In this document: positions 1-11,464 of the stretch, in pieces
How the letters are laid out: every line of letters begins with the position of its first letter
Position numbering within the stretch: the first letter of the stretch is position 1
Assembly: GCA_012295275.1 (NCBI GenBank)
Contig: CM022672.1
Coordinates: forward strand, 21,128,128-21,170,627
Length of the DNA: 42,500 nt
DNA from: Chrysomallon squamiferum
Taxonomy: Eukaryota; Mollusca; Gastropoda; Neomphalida; Peltospiridae
Reading direction: 5' to 3'
Position numbers and translations under genes: made by a program
Notes under the pieces: model-generated
Database searches by the model: none
What the model was told of the DNA's origin: nothing
What the model saw: only the letters and a program-made list of their open reading frames with translations

Positions 1-1090
1 CTTGTTTTACTGACCATTTGTCAAAAATTCTCAACGACCAACATTTACAGTACATCATTGTATTTAAACGGCTTATATTTATTGATACATTTGCTTTGAT
101 GTAGTTTTCGTGCACATTTCAGAATGATACTTTCTTCATTTTAATTTTTTTTAAAAGGTTTAGACTGTACAATGATGGTAAACGTTCTTAATAGAAGAGT
201 AACTTGGGACCTGATTTCCTCAAAAGTATATGTGGAAAATCACACGACAGAATAATAAATAAATAAATAAATAAATAAATAAAGGGAAAAAAAAAAAAAA
301 AGAAAAATTTCATAAAACAAACAACCACAGCTCAAAAAATTCTCCCAATAATCAAACACAAATTTATAAATTTCTATTAAGGTTCGTTTTAAATATATTA
401 AAAATATTCTGCCTCTGAATTAGCAAATTTGATGAGATTTTTAAATGCAACTAATTGAATCTTTCTTAAGAAATTCAAATAAAATTAGCAATCTTTGGCT
501 TCAGCAGAAAGAAATGTCAAAACCATTACTTAGTGTGAGCTTTTTGACCCACTCAGTACTCTGTAACAGCTCCATAAGACAAAAAAAAAAAAAAAAAAAA
601 AGAAAAGAAAAAGAGAAGATTGACGATAAGCGAGAGAAAAAAAAAAAAAAAAATACTTTTTGAATCTTTCAACAATACGTGACTCGTGTAAAGCAGATGT
701 TCTACAGAAATAATTAGCAAACTTTTCGCTGAATTTCAGTTAATTGAAAGTTGACTGCCTGCAGTGAAATCAGAAATTAACCATCTGTTGTATAAAGTGA
801 ACATATGTACGAACGCATTCGTCAAGCACGTACACATAAGCACTGTTTTTAGACTCAGCATGATAATCATATTCATACTTTTCAGTGAGCTTTGGGGAGC
901 TGGTGCACGAACTGTTAGGGACCCCTTGGCAATCATCAACGACGTCTGTTATCCTCTTCATTGATGTTGTTCCATGACAAAATGGTCAAGACAACCATTT
1001 ATAGTTCATTAGCTGTTCTTCCCTAACTTTCCACATTCAAAGTAGTAACGGACCGATCATTACAGAGTATCTATAATTTTTAAGCGGTGT
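1..1090. other. non-coding upstream DNA
   Basis: No gene is seen. The sequence is AT-rich with AAAT and poly-A runs near 255-300 and 580-655. Positions about 10-130 resemble the block at 13400-13520, which lies upstream of gene B's promoter. Positions about 660-800 resemble blocks at 11780-11910, 35300-35430 and 35815-35920. These are therefore pieces of the array's repeating spacer. Short ORFs here are low-complexity or chance. Confidence 0.6.
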
Positions 1091-1261
1091 GGACTAAAGT
1101 CGCTTCTATGGTTCGTTGGGGATTGTGAGGCTTTAACTTCATTAGTTTCATAGAAAGTCCACTTTGAATAAGCAGAAAGAAAAAGGATTTTCAATGAAAC
1201 TAATTAAGTTAGAGCTTCATGGCCCATAATCCCGAGGGAAACATAGAATCGACTTTAGTCC
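1091..1261. mobile_element. foldback (hairpin) element, MITE-like
   Basis: The left arm (1091-1160) and right arm (about 1185-1261) are imperfect reverse complements. Both ends begin GGACTAAAGTCG read inward, and the match continues through TTCTATG, a GGGATT block, TAACTT and ATTAGTTTCAT. The spacer is only about 25 bases, so the element folds into one long hairpin. It has no coding capacity. I could not define a convincing target-site duplication, so the transposon family is not assigned. Confidence 0.6.
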
Positions 1262-1496
1262 ATATTGCTAAAAAAACATAATGTATGAAAGGATGAGTGG
1301 CGGTTTGTTTAGAAATGGCTACCCTATTAACGGTTTTCATCTTAATTTTAATGAATTTTGATACTTGTACTGTGAGTACATGACCTGCAAATCATATGTA
1401 ATGTGTTATGTATATTGTCATAAAGAGAAGCATAAGAACTTTAAAGTCCAATTATCATATACTTCTAGACAAATATATACATATGTACATACAAAA

Positions 1497-1527
<31 letters not shown>

Positions 1528-1937
1528 TGGGTGGCTAATATGAAATTTAGCAATGTATTTAAAGAAGAACATAAATTAAATTTCAGTACAGAAATAATGT
1601 TCTTGCTATCAAGTTATATTTCCGTCTGGTGTTTTATCTAGGCTGAACGTGTCCTTTTTATCTCTCTCAATATAATTTAACAGTAGCACGTTCTCATAAA
1701 AGGAATTTTTTTTTTTCAAGTTCTAATAATTTAATTTTATGACGAATGGTAAACCATTGAATGGCTTTATTCTAATAAATGTAATTCAGATTTGCATTTT
1801 CTTTTTGATGTTTTTGCTAGCTATTTATGCTTTTTAAAATACATAAATTTTACTGGAAAGTGATTATACTAATCTCATGCTGTTTTATCCCTGTTTTTTT
1901 TTTTTTTTTTTTTTTTTTTTAGCAACATTTTTAAGCA

Positions 1938-2020
<83 letters not shown>

Positions 2021-2264
2021 TTTCAAATGTAGTTCAGTTATCTGAAATCTGCAACAAATGTGTTTAATTAAATTTGTTCTCCTGGAGATGGCGCTGTGGT
2101 TTCATTGATGATATCTAGCCACAACTGAAGCAGACTGGAAAAGAAAGTCAAAACAAAATAAACTAAAAAATATTTATTAACTTATACCCCAGGTGTTATT
2201 TGAAAAAATAGATAACAGAACCCCAAAAAAAAAAAAAAAAAGAAAGAAATTCGGTCGATATCAA
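1262..2264. other. non-coding DNA upstream of gene A
   Basis: It holds a CA tract (1501-1528), a poly-T run (about 1894-1920) and an ATT/ATTT tract (1938-2022). Positions about 1571-1700 resemble 13085-13190 upstream of gene B. Positions 2100-2140 resemble the block (GATGATATCTA and nearby) that precedes the promoter of every intact copy. No gene is seen. Confidence 0.6.
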
Positions 2265-2368
2265 CCAATGAAAATAAAATCAGAGGTAGGAGGAAGATGG
2301 CGAATATTCCATAAATAGGCGCCACAAACAATACGAAACGATTTGTTCTGAAGCTTACTTGAAATTAG
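2265..2368 (+). promoter_or_regulatory. gene A promoter and untranslated leader exon
   Basis: A CCAAT box lies at 2265-2269 and a TATA-like ATAAATAG at about 2311-2318. Between them AAGATGGCG (2294-2302) matches the core of a YY1-type site. The conserved block TTCTGAAGCTTACTTGAAA follows and ends at a splice donor (AG|GTGAGA) after 2368. If transcription starts about 30 bases past the TATA box, the leader exon is only about 25-30 nt. Conservation at genes B, C and D supports the assignment, but the start site itself is inferred. Confidence 0.7.
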
Positions 2369-2462
2369 GTGAGAAACTTCTAGATAATATTTTCACCTCT
2401 CTTCTGTTTCTTAAATATATTTCTCTTTCTCTCTGCCTTTCCCCAAAGCTCGCAGTTTTTCA

Positions 2463-2465
<3 letters not shown>

Positions 2466-2548
<83 letters not shown>
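2466..2548. repeat. (CT)n microsatellite in intron 1 of gene A
   Basis: An uninterrupted CT run of about 83 bases. It is preceded by a shorter, degenerate pyrimidine-rich stretch starting about 30 bases after the donor at 2369. Genes B, C and D have a CT run in the same intron. Confidence 0.95.
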
Positions 2549-2551
<3 letters not shown>

Positions 2552-2690
2552 ATTAATAATAATGTTTTTTCTTTCCTATCATAGATACTTTCATAGTCTA
2601 AGTTTAAAACAAAAATGAAAGAAAAAAAGACAAAAGTTTTACAAGAAAGTCTTTTATTTCAGACGTTTCAGACATAGTTTGAAAATCACT

Positions 2691-5431
2691 ATGCTGAAGA
2701 TCAGTTTAGCTGCAATTGTCTGTAAGTATATCTTGAAATTCTATTTTTCTCTAAATTCATGATCTACTTTTATTAATTAAACTTTTTTACTATGCTACAA
2801 ACAAGGCAAAAAAACAACAACAACAATTTATTATTCTATTTTTACATTATTAAAATTTCATTTTACTTATTTCATTTTTAAATTGTTCTTTACATATAAA
2901 AAAAAGATGCTGAACAAAGTAAATTTCCTTCCATATCTTGCAAAAGCATAAAGGGCCATAACTGCTCCCATTAACATTAATATTGGAGATTCTCGAATCA
3001 AAACTATAACGTTGTTACTAAACGCGATTTTGTTATAAATTCGGCACTACGGTAGATTAGGACCAGGTTTACAGGTTGTTCAGTCCATGTAATGATTTAA
3101 TTTTTCAAAATTCACGAATAAGAACAGACGTTGAAAATGATATTCAGAATTTAAAAAAGCAAAAAAGCAAAAAATTCCCGCAATATTCAGCCTGCAGCTA
3201 TGTGTTCTATGCAATAAGCAATTCTCTGTTCCAAACTATCTATTCTTTCCATGCTGACAAATTTCATAATAAAACCAGACATATTAACGAAGCCGGACTA
3301 ATTATTACAATTTGTCGTGGTGTAAAATACTATGAGTCGGGACAGAAGACGATGGAATAAGTCTCCATAAATTTTTATAATTTTATTGAACTATTGATCA
3401 AAATTTTACACTATAGAACACAACTTTGCCTTCATAATGCCATATCTTTTTAGTTTATTTATGCAATTATTTCCTTTTTTCAAAGGTATTTTTTCCTTCA
3501 TTTCTGTCGACTGCGCTATCAGACAAGATGTTGGAGAAAGAGCAAACAAGGTGATGCCAGATCGTCGAAATATCTATGTTGAAGAAAGTCGACAAGAACG
3601 ATCGGAAATAAAAGTTAATGGAAAGAACCGGAAAAATTTACACGATATTCTCAACGCAAACAGTCATTATGACTTCAAAGTTGTACGAACCGTTAAAATC
3701 GCAAACGGCAAAACAAAACAACGTATAGAAGTAACCTTCGATGGCATCCCTGTATTTGGTCTCAGTATCCAGGCTACGTACGACGAAAAGAACGGTTACA
3801 CGGGAGCACTGACGGGCGAATTTGTCTCGGGGATAGAAAATGATATCAGCGACTCTTCAGCTTGCCAAAGAAACGAAAACTTTTTGCTTTCACTAGGCAA
3901 AACGAAATCTGGGCTTCCAGCTGTCTGTCCACAATGCAGCTTAACTAGGTCACAGAAGTATATCTATTTTGATAACAAAAATAAGGCACAATTAGCATAT
4001 GTTATAGAAATCGAAAACGATGCCCCAGAGAAATTTTCTCGATATTATCTCATTGTTGATGCTTGCACTCTCGGCACTTACGAGATGAAAAACACGACAC
4101 CAAACCGCAAACAGTCGGTATCTTCCATTCATGAAGCAGAGATCCCTAAAGAGGAAAGAAGATCGTATATCAATAAAAGGCAAACTTGTCGAGTGTCTGC
4201 CAGAGGGACAGGAGGGAATCCCAAAATAGGACCTATCCGCTACGGAACCTGGCCATTTTGTCTTGATGTTACGATGAGTGGTCGAAGATGTATCTTGGAG
4301 AACGCTAATGTAAAGGTTACTGACATGAAGCAACAAACTACCGGAGGACAAGTATATCGGTACAATTGTCGTAGAGCACGTGATTCGATTAATGGAGCTA
4401 ATTCGGCAAACCTAGATGCATTTTTTTACGGAAATGTCATGACTCGCGTATTCCAAAACAACTACCAAATGAATCCATTGCCTTACAAGATGTCATTGAA
4501 AACCCATTGGGGAAATCAATACACTAACGCAAGATGGAGCTCGCGATCCAGAGAATCCATTTTCGGCGATGATAATAACTATGTTTATACTTGGGTAGCT
4601 TTGGATATAGTCGCACATGAAGTTGCTCATGGCATGACAGACCAGTATTCTAATTTGGTGTATGCAGATGAGTCTGGTGGAATAAACGAAGCATTTTCTG
4701 ATATTACAGGTGAGATGGTTGAGGCTCTTTCTGGCTACAGAACTACTGACTGGATGGTAGCTAACGATATAACCAAGAGTCGAAATACTGCTCTGCGATA
4801 TTTTCGACATCCGCCTTGGGATGGGCGATCAGTTAGCCATGTAAACAATTACTACAATGGAATGAATGTCCACTACAGCAGCGGTATTTACAATAAGGCA
4901 TTTTACGAGATGGTTGTGACACAAAGGATACCTATGAGACTTGCATATCACATGATCCTGTTAGCCAATCAAATGTATTGGAATGCTAACAGCAATTTCC
5001 AACAGGCAGCCTGTGGAGTTCGAAATGCCGCAATAGATCTGGGTATCAGCACATTTAAAGTCGATGCTGCCTTTTCAGTTGTGGGTATCAACACCGCCAG
5101 ATGTGGTGGAGGAAACAATGGATATAACACGCTTTATTCTGGCAGACTGACGTTCAACGTCTCTCCATGGGTCAATCCATGTTTTCTACTACAGCCGCGT
5201 TCGGCCTATTGGTATTACATATATGTCGTTGCATACACCAGCAATGGAAGTCACGTCCTGATGACCATTAAGAACGGAGTCACAATGCAAACCATTGGTG
5301 CAAGATACGATCGACTCGCTTATTACTTACCCAGCAACGGACAGGATCGTCTAATCTGCTTTTCTGCCAGCAGATCTACAACGGTATACTTACGCACATA
5401 TTACTGCGGATATTACGGTTGCTACTATTAA
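2691..5431 (+). CDS. gene A: secreted M4 (thermolysin-like) zinc metalloprotease
   Basis: Predicted exons are a 5' part from 2663 with coding 2691-2721, then 3486-5431; the intron (2722-3485) is phase 1 with GTAAGT/AAAG borders. The product is 658 aa. It has a signal peptide of about 21 residues, an FTP-like propeptide (about 65-112), a PepSY-like segment (about 155-205), Lys241-Arg242 as the likely activation site, and the M4 domain (about 250-545). Zinc and catalytic residues are His388-Glu389-x-x-His392, Glu412 in GGINEAFSD and His473 in VHYSSG. A C-terminal extension (546-658) has paired cysteines. The start was chosen because the mini-exon supplies a proper signal peptide and recurs in B, C and D; an ORF from 3437 merely reads through the acceptor. 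Compared with B and C it has Arg360 for Phe and Asn471 for Asp near the active site. An AATAAA lies at 5602. By family it is a secreted endopeptidase zymogen; its substrate is unknown. Confidence 0.88.
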
Positions 5432-5601
5432 AATGCGTTTGATGAAAGAAATATTTCTACAATTTTCAAATCAATTAGAATTCTGAAATTAACGACTGTC
5501 TATCTTTTATTTTATTTTACTTCTTTTTTTTTTTTTTTTTTTTTTTTTCTTTAAGTAAACCTGATATCAAATTATGCTGTTTGTTTCCGTATTTTGTCGA
5601 T

Positions 5602-5607
5602 AATAAA
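5602..5607 (+). promoter_or_regulatory. polyadenylation signal, gene A
   Basis: AATAAA lies about 170 bases past the stop codon, after a T-rich stretch. It is the first canonical signal on this strand downstream of gene A. B and C have theirs much closer (about 45 bases). Confidence 0.55.
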
Positions 5608-6990
5608 GTGAAAATATATAGCAAATCACTATAGGCCTTCTTGTGTTTCGTTAAATCGTTTTAATTGCTGTCGGTAATAAATGTTAAAATAATATTTTAA
5701 AAGAAAATATTGATATATCTTTTTTTTTCTTTTCTGCTTGATGAATATTAATGTACTGAATTCAATATGTTTTACCTGACAAGAATAATTAGAATAGACA
5801 ACAGAAAATGGACATCTTTAAACAAAGTATTCCCATATCTGTTAGAACCCTGCAACTGAAGAAACATTCCGGAACCTTAATAAAAGAAATTGACCAATTC
5901 TATTAAAACTTGCACTGGCAAAACGATCATGCTGGAAATGGGTATACAAGCTTTTTTTCCTTGCCAGGATAAATTTAAATGGGTGGGCGCTAAGAAAGAA
6001 ATCTTTCTGGTTTTATGTGGCCTAATAAACCAGTCAAAATTAATCCGTTGATGTAAAAACATGTTAATTCAGTGAATGAACATTTCTTAAATTATGGCGT
6101 ATGTGTAACGTGCTAAAATAGATTAATTTGTCTCACGTCTGTTTTAAAAATGTTAACATAGTCAGTACTTGATGACGTCACTGGCTTCATATTTTAAATT
6201 GCATTAAATTTAATAATTACCCTTTTATTACAATCTGGTAAAGTAAAGCTTTTGTTTGATTATTGTTGCTGATGAAAAGAAGCTATAAATTTCAAGAGAA
6301 CTGAGCTTCTGTAGGTGCTACTACTATATGTATTAGTACAACTACTACTACTATTACTACAACAACAACTACTACTACTACTAATAATAATGGTAATAAT
6401 TAAAGTAATAATAACAACAATTATAATAAATAAATAAATATTCAAAAAATTGTTTAAAAATATGTGGAATAAACTAATTAAATAATAATAATAATAATAT
6501 TAAAAACTAAAAATAAATAACAAATTCTTTTCCACAAAATATAATATATTATTGCTTATTCACAGACACACATTCATACATACATACATACATGCATACA
6601 TACATACATACATATATACATGCATATAAGTATCATATCTATATAATTCTAGGAAAGCACTAGTTACTTCGAAAGTTTAATTTTGTACTATAAATTTATA
6701 GATTTAAAAAAATGCAACAAATGCAAAAATTGCATTAAAAAGTGAAAAGAAATAACGTCTACACTATTTGTAAGCTTTTTATCCCTATATTAATTTATTT
6801 CCTTACTTACTTTATATTATTATTCAAAATTTGAACAATGCATCAGAACGTAAGGTAAGAGACATTAATTCCCTTATTCATTTATTTACTTACTTTTTAT
6901 TAATATTGAAACATGGTACTAAAACATCAGAAAGTAATGCCGTGAGAGATTCAAAAATATATGGAATGAACTTTTACTCATCAACAAAAA

Positions 6991-7037
<47 letters not shown>

Positions 7038-7576
7038 AGGACAGCTAACACTTTATCAGAAAAAACAAACACCCACCTGTCCCCAAAAAAAAATAAAAAA
7101 AAATAATAATAATAACTAAATAAAAACAACAGAAGAGAAAATATTTATCTCTCTTCACCATTTGATCCACTTTATTTAACATGAATCTACTATAAAATGT
7201 ATACGTTAGGGAGTGGTTCACAGAACGATTTGAAATTACAGAGATATATTTAAAATTGTGGTAAAAAGCATATGGAATAAGATATGAAAAATATTCATTA
7301 ATATATTCATTAATATTAAAAATGTGATAATTAAAATAAAGATACGAAAGACGTGCATGACCAAAAAACCCAACAATCCCCCACAAAAAAAAAACAAAAA
7401 AAAAACAAACAAAAAACAACATCAAAAGACAAGAACAACAACCAAACAAATAACCCCCCCAAAAATAAGAAACAAAACAAGCACACACATGATACTGCAA
7501 ATACTACCTGTACTACTTCTGTTGGTGCTACTACTATATCTATTAGAACAACTACTACTACTACTACTACTACTAC

Positions 7577-7608
<32 letters not shown>

Positions 7609-7724
7609 GTAATAATAACAACAATTATAATAAATAAATACTAAAGTAAGTTTTTTCAGAAACAAATTTTATTATTACTAAAACTGAAATAAAAATGCAC
7701 CATGAACAAAACTAAATTTAATTT

Positions 7725-7807
<83 letters not shown>

Positions 7808-8504
7808 ATTATATATATATAATTCATTTAAGTAATTATTTATATTTTTCTACTCTGAAAATCCATATAAATAAAATGGACACCCTCCATCAAAATCCTG
7901 CATAAAGTTCGTCACGAAAGAGTAAACAATTAACTTATTACAAACTTAAATTAAAATTCACAATAAAATTTCTGCGACATAAAGTGATAAGTTTTCTTCG
8001 GCTATAATTATTATATACCAAAAGCAGTACAGTTTAATTACATCATTACCCCTGTACAATATATATTAATAGTTAGTAATTCATGATACCTTTAAACATC
8101 TCTGAAATTTATTTATATTTTTAAATTGCACAATTTGGACATTGTTTTCTGATAGTTCAACATTTCTACTTATACATCAAGAGAGACAACTTTTTTTTTT
8201 TTTCTGGAGATGTACCTTTTCTCTTAATTTCATAAAATATTGAAATCCCATATATCATCAAAACATTTAACTATAATAGTAGTAGTTGTAGTAGTAGTAA
8301 TAATAATAATAATAATGACGATGATGATGGTGATGATGATGATGATTATCATTTTATTCATTTATTCATATATTTATTTATCTTTTGAAAATAATTCTAA
8401 CAGGACAAATATATAAAAAAAGTAATTACATTCTTTAAAGACTTTTTACACTATAAACATAATGTTGCCATAATTAATTTATGTAGATATTTCCCTTTTT
8501 AAAG
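5608..8504. other. intergenic spacer between gene A and psi1
   Basis: No gene is seen. Two CTACTACTA/AATAATAAT blocks (about 6310-6445 and 7505-7645) share the same flanking words and look like a local duplication. AAAT runs lie at 6990-7038. Positions 5800-5900 match the post-gene spacer of the other units (10340-10460, 19215-19330, 27830-27930). From about 7876 the sequence matches the distal part of intron 2 of the other genes (the ATGGACACC word also occurs in B, C and D). I found no copy of the promoter, leader exon or signal exon for psi1. Confidence 0.6.
7728..7806. repeat. (CT)n microsatellite upstream of psi1
   Basis: A CT run of about 79 bases followed by TA repeats. In intact genes such a run lies in intron 1. 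Here it sits about 70 bases before intron-2-like sequence, which suggests the promoter and signal exon were deleted around it. Confidence 0.9.
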
Positions 8505-8686
8505 GTATATTTTCCTTCATTTCTGCGGGCTTCATTATTGATAGTTCAATATTTCTACTTAAACATCAAGAAAGACAAATTTTTTGGAATTTTTTTTGTT
8601 TTTTGTTTTTTTCTTTTGTTAATTTTATAAAATATTTTAATCCCATATATCATCAAAACATTTAATTTGTTTTTACTGTTCTCATA

Positions 8687-8720
<34 letters not shown>

Positions 8721-8748
8721 TTATTCATTTATTGGTGTAGTTATTAAG
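8148..8748. repeat. local tandem duplication of the intron 2 tail
   Basis: The stretch from about 8148 (GATAGTTCAACATTTCTACT and on, ending in an ATTCATTTATTCAT-like block) is repeated from about 8537. The first copy runs into an acceptor and the first ~27 bases of a large exon at 8505. The second runs into a second acceptor at 8748. The copies are diverged, with different trinucleotide runs. Confidence 0.65.
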
Positions 8749-10196
8749 ATATTTTTTTCTTCATTTCTGTCCACTGTACTCTCCGGAAAGAAGCTTGAGA
8801 AAGAGCAAACTTGGTTATGACAGATCGTGGCAGAGTATATTTTGAAGAAAGTCGACAAAAACGATCGGAATTAAATGTGAATGAAAGAACCGGAAAGATT
8901 TACACGATATTCTCAACGCAAACAGTAATTATGACTTTAAAAATGTACCAGCCGTTAAAGTTGCAAACGGTAAAACAAAACAACGTATAAAATTAACCTT
9001 CGATGGCATCCCTGTATTTGGTCTCAGTATCCAGGCTACGTATGACGAAAAGAACGGTTACACGGGAGCTCTGACGGGCGAGTTTGTCTCGGGAATAGAA
9101 AATGATATCAGCGACTCTTCAGCTTGCCAAAGAAACGAAAACTTTTTGTTTTCTCTAGACAAAAAGAAATGTGGGCTTCCGGCTGTCTGTCGATACTGCT
9201 GTTTAGCTAGGTCACTAGGTATATTTATTTTGATAATAAAAACAAAGTACAATTAGTGTATATTGTGGAAATCGAAGAAAGTGACCCAGAGAAATGTTTT
9301 CGATATTATCTCATTGTTGATGCTTGCATTATCAGAATTTACGGCATTAAACCGCACAAAGTCGCTATCTTCCATAGCAGGAAAGAGGATCGAATATCAA
9401 TAAAAAGCAATGACCAATCTTATACTTAGGTAACTTTGGATGTGATCGCACATGAAATTGGTGTATGCAGATGAGTCTGGTGGAATAAACAAAGCATATT
9501 GTGATATTACAGGTGAGATGGTTGATTCGCTTTGTGGCTTCAGAACAAATGATTGGATGGCATCTTACGATATAACCAAAAGACAAAATACCGCTATCGA
9601 CATTTATGACATCCCCCTTGGGACGGCAATTCAGTTAGCCATGTAAAATCATTGCTACGATGGTTTAGATATCCACTACAGAAGTGGTATTTACAACAAG
9701 GCATTTTACGACATGGTCATGACACAAAGGATACTTATGAAACATGTTCCTCTTAGCCAATCAAATGTATTGGAATTCTAACAGCGATTTGCAACATGCA
9801 GCCTGTGGAGTTCGAAATGCTGAAGCAGATCTGAGTATGAGTACTTCTCGAATGGAAGCTGCATTTTCAGTCGTGGGTATCAACTTTCCTGCCTGTGCAG
9901 GAGGGAACAAAGAATATAACACTCTTGAACCTGGAAGAAACCGTATCTCCCTTGTTCAGCCCAGATCTGACTTATTGCATATTCTGTACGCCATTGCAAA
10001 CACTCGCAATGGAAGCCATGTCCAGATGACCATTAAGCATGGTGTCACTATGAAAGACATTGGTTCAAGATATGATCGACTCGACTATTGCTTACCCAGA
10101 AGCAGGCAGGATCGTTTAATCTGCTTTTATGCCATGAGATATACAACAGAATATTTACACACATACTACTGCGGAGATAAGGGTTGCGTCAATTAA
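8505..10196 (+). pseudogene. psi1: decayed M4 metalloprotease copy
   Basis: Exon-3-like sequence starts at 8505 but breaks off after ~27 bases. It restarts at 8749 after a duplicated intron tail. There is an early in-frame stop (GCT TGA near 8794), a one-base deletion near 8881, small deletions near 9215, and a large deletion around 9400-9430 that removes most of the N-terminal half of the protease domain. The zinc motif is destroyed: sequence for His-Glu-Ile joins directly to the later VYADES segment. The Glu zinc ligand of GGINEAFSD reads Lys here (GGINKAYCD). The last 150 codons (9744-10196) remain open with the VVGI and C-terminal extension features, and AATAAA is kept at 10244-10249. No promoter or signal exon is found upstream. 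It is almost certainly non-functional as a protease. Confidence 0.9.
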
Positions 10197-11333
10197 ACTG
10201 ATGAACATAAGCAGATGTAACGAATATTTCTACAATATTTTCGAATAAACATTTATCTCAATTTCAGTGTATTTTCTACAAAATTCCTCACGTTAATGAT
10301 AGTACGTTCATAATAACTGGAGTAGACACTGGAAAATTCTGATTAGGAGAACTTCGCCAGTTCGAACATCCTTAAACCAGGTATTCCCCATTCTCTTAAA
10401 TATACGGAGCCCAACAACAAAGACAACTTCTGGAACCTTAATGAAAGAAATGCATAAATTATACAGAAATGTACACGGCTTTTTCTTCCCAAAGCTAAAT
10501 AAAATACTAATAACATTTCTATATTTAAAAGGTGTAATTTATTACTTTTATTTTTATGCAATTCTGCTTCAGGATTCTTACTTTTAGGAAAACATATTTC
10601 AAAAATGAAATATTAATAATGAATGTTAATGCGTTGGCTTGAATATGTTTTAGAGAGATGTGGAATAAAGCCACTTAATCGAGATCAAATAAATTCGGAC
10701 GATCTTTATATCCGTTGTTATTTGCTTGCAATTTCATTTAGTATAGAGGGTGTCACACTGCGTGATATAGAATTATTAAAGATTATAAGATACTGCTATA
10801 AAACTAGTAATAATAGCAATAATAATAATAACAACAATAAATAAATAAATGAATATGTCTTCATGTAAAAACCCCGATAATCCGCTCTATTTGTATCTTC
10901 GCAAAATGTAATAAAAAAAAACAACTACAGCAATAATTATAAAAATAGCAGTAATAATAACTGTTTTAATATTGTGATCGCAAAATAAATTTTAATAAGA
11001 TATTTAATACATAAATAAATTAATTAATTAAATAAAATACATTTTGGAATATAAAAAAGAAAAGAAAAGAAAAGAAAGGGCGTATAGCTGCAAGGAGTAT
11101 TTTATATCGACTAGCTTTTACATAGACTGGATAAAAACGTGTACATTATTTTCTAGTAAGTATAGAAGTCAAATTAAAACGGTTGATGTTAATTCGGTAA
11201 GAACACGTATGTGTACAGCTGCAGAAAGGCGATTATTTATCTCACGTCTGTTTTAAGAAAGTTGAAATATTCAGTACACAGTGATGTGCTTGCCTTGATA
11301 TTTTCATTTGAATTAAATTTAATGTTACCACTT

Positions 11334-11464
11334 TATCATAAACAGGAAAATTAATACTTTTTCATTGCCATTAGTATGCAATATATGATAACCATTGGAA
11401 TAAGAATATATTAAAGTTTTAATCATGAATTTAGACTATAATTTATTTATTACAGTAGTGTAGA
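11334..11464. repeat. inverted repeat, left arm
   Basis: About 130 bases that read as the reverse complement of 12189-12321 at high identity. The shared words include GATAACCATTGGAATAAGAA and TAGACTATAATTTATTTATT. It lies in spacer DNA with about 720 bases between the arms. Confidence 0.85.

Noticed and set aside
3076-3360. 94-codon ORF in intron 2 of gene A
   Set aside because: It lies between a good donor and acceptor. The homologous intron region of gene D (about 39220-39310) does not keep the frame, and no domain is recognised.
3437-3485. Start codon at 3437 for gene A
   Set aside because: The stretch 3437-3485 is the intron's pyrimidine tract read through the acceptor. The upstream mini-exon gives the signal peptide shared by all copies.
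4493-4810. Minus-strand ORFs under the protease exons (also 3992-4351, 17084-17425, 17588-17875, 25595-25936, 26099-26386)
   Set aside because: They are shadows of the conserved coding strand, repeated only because the exon is duplicated.
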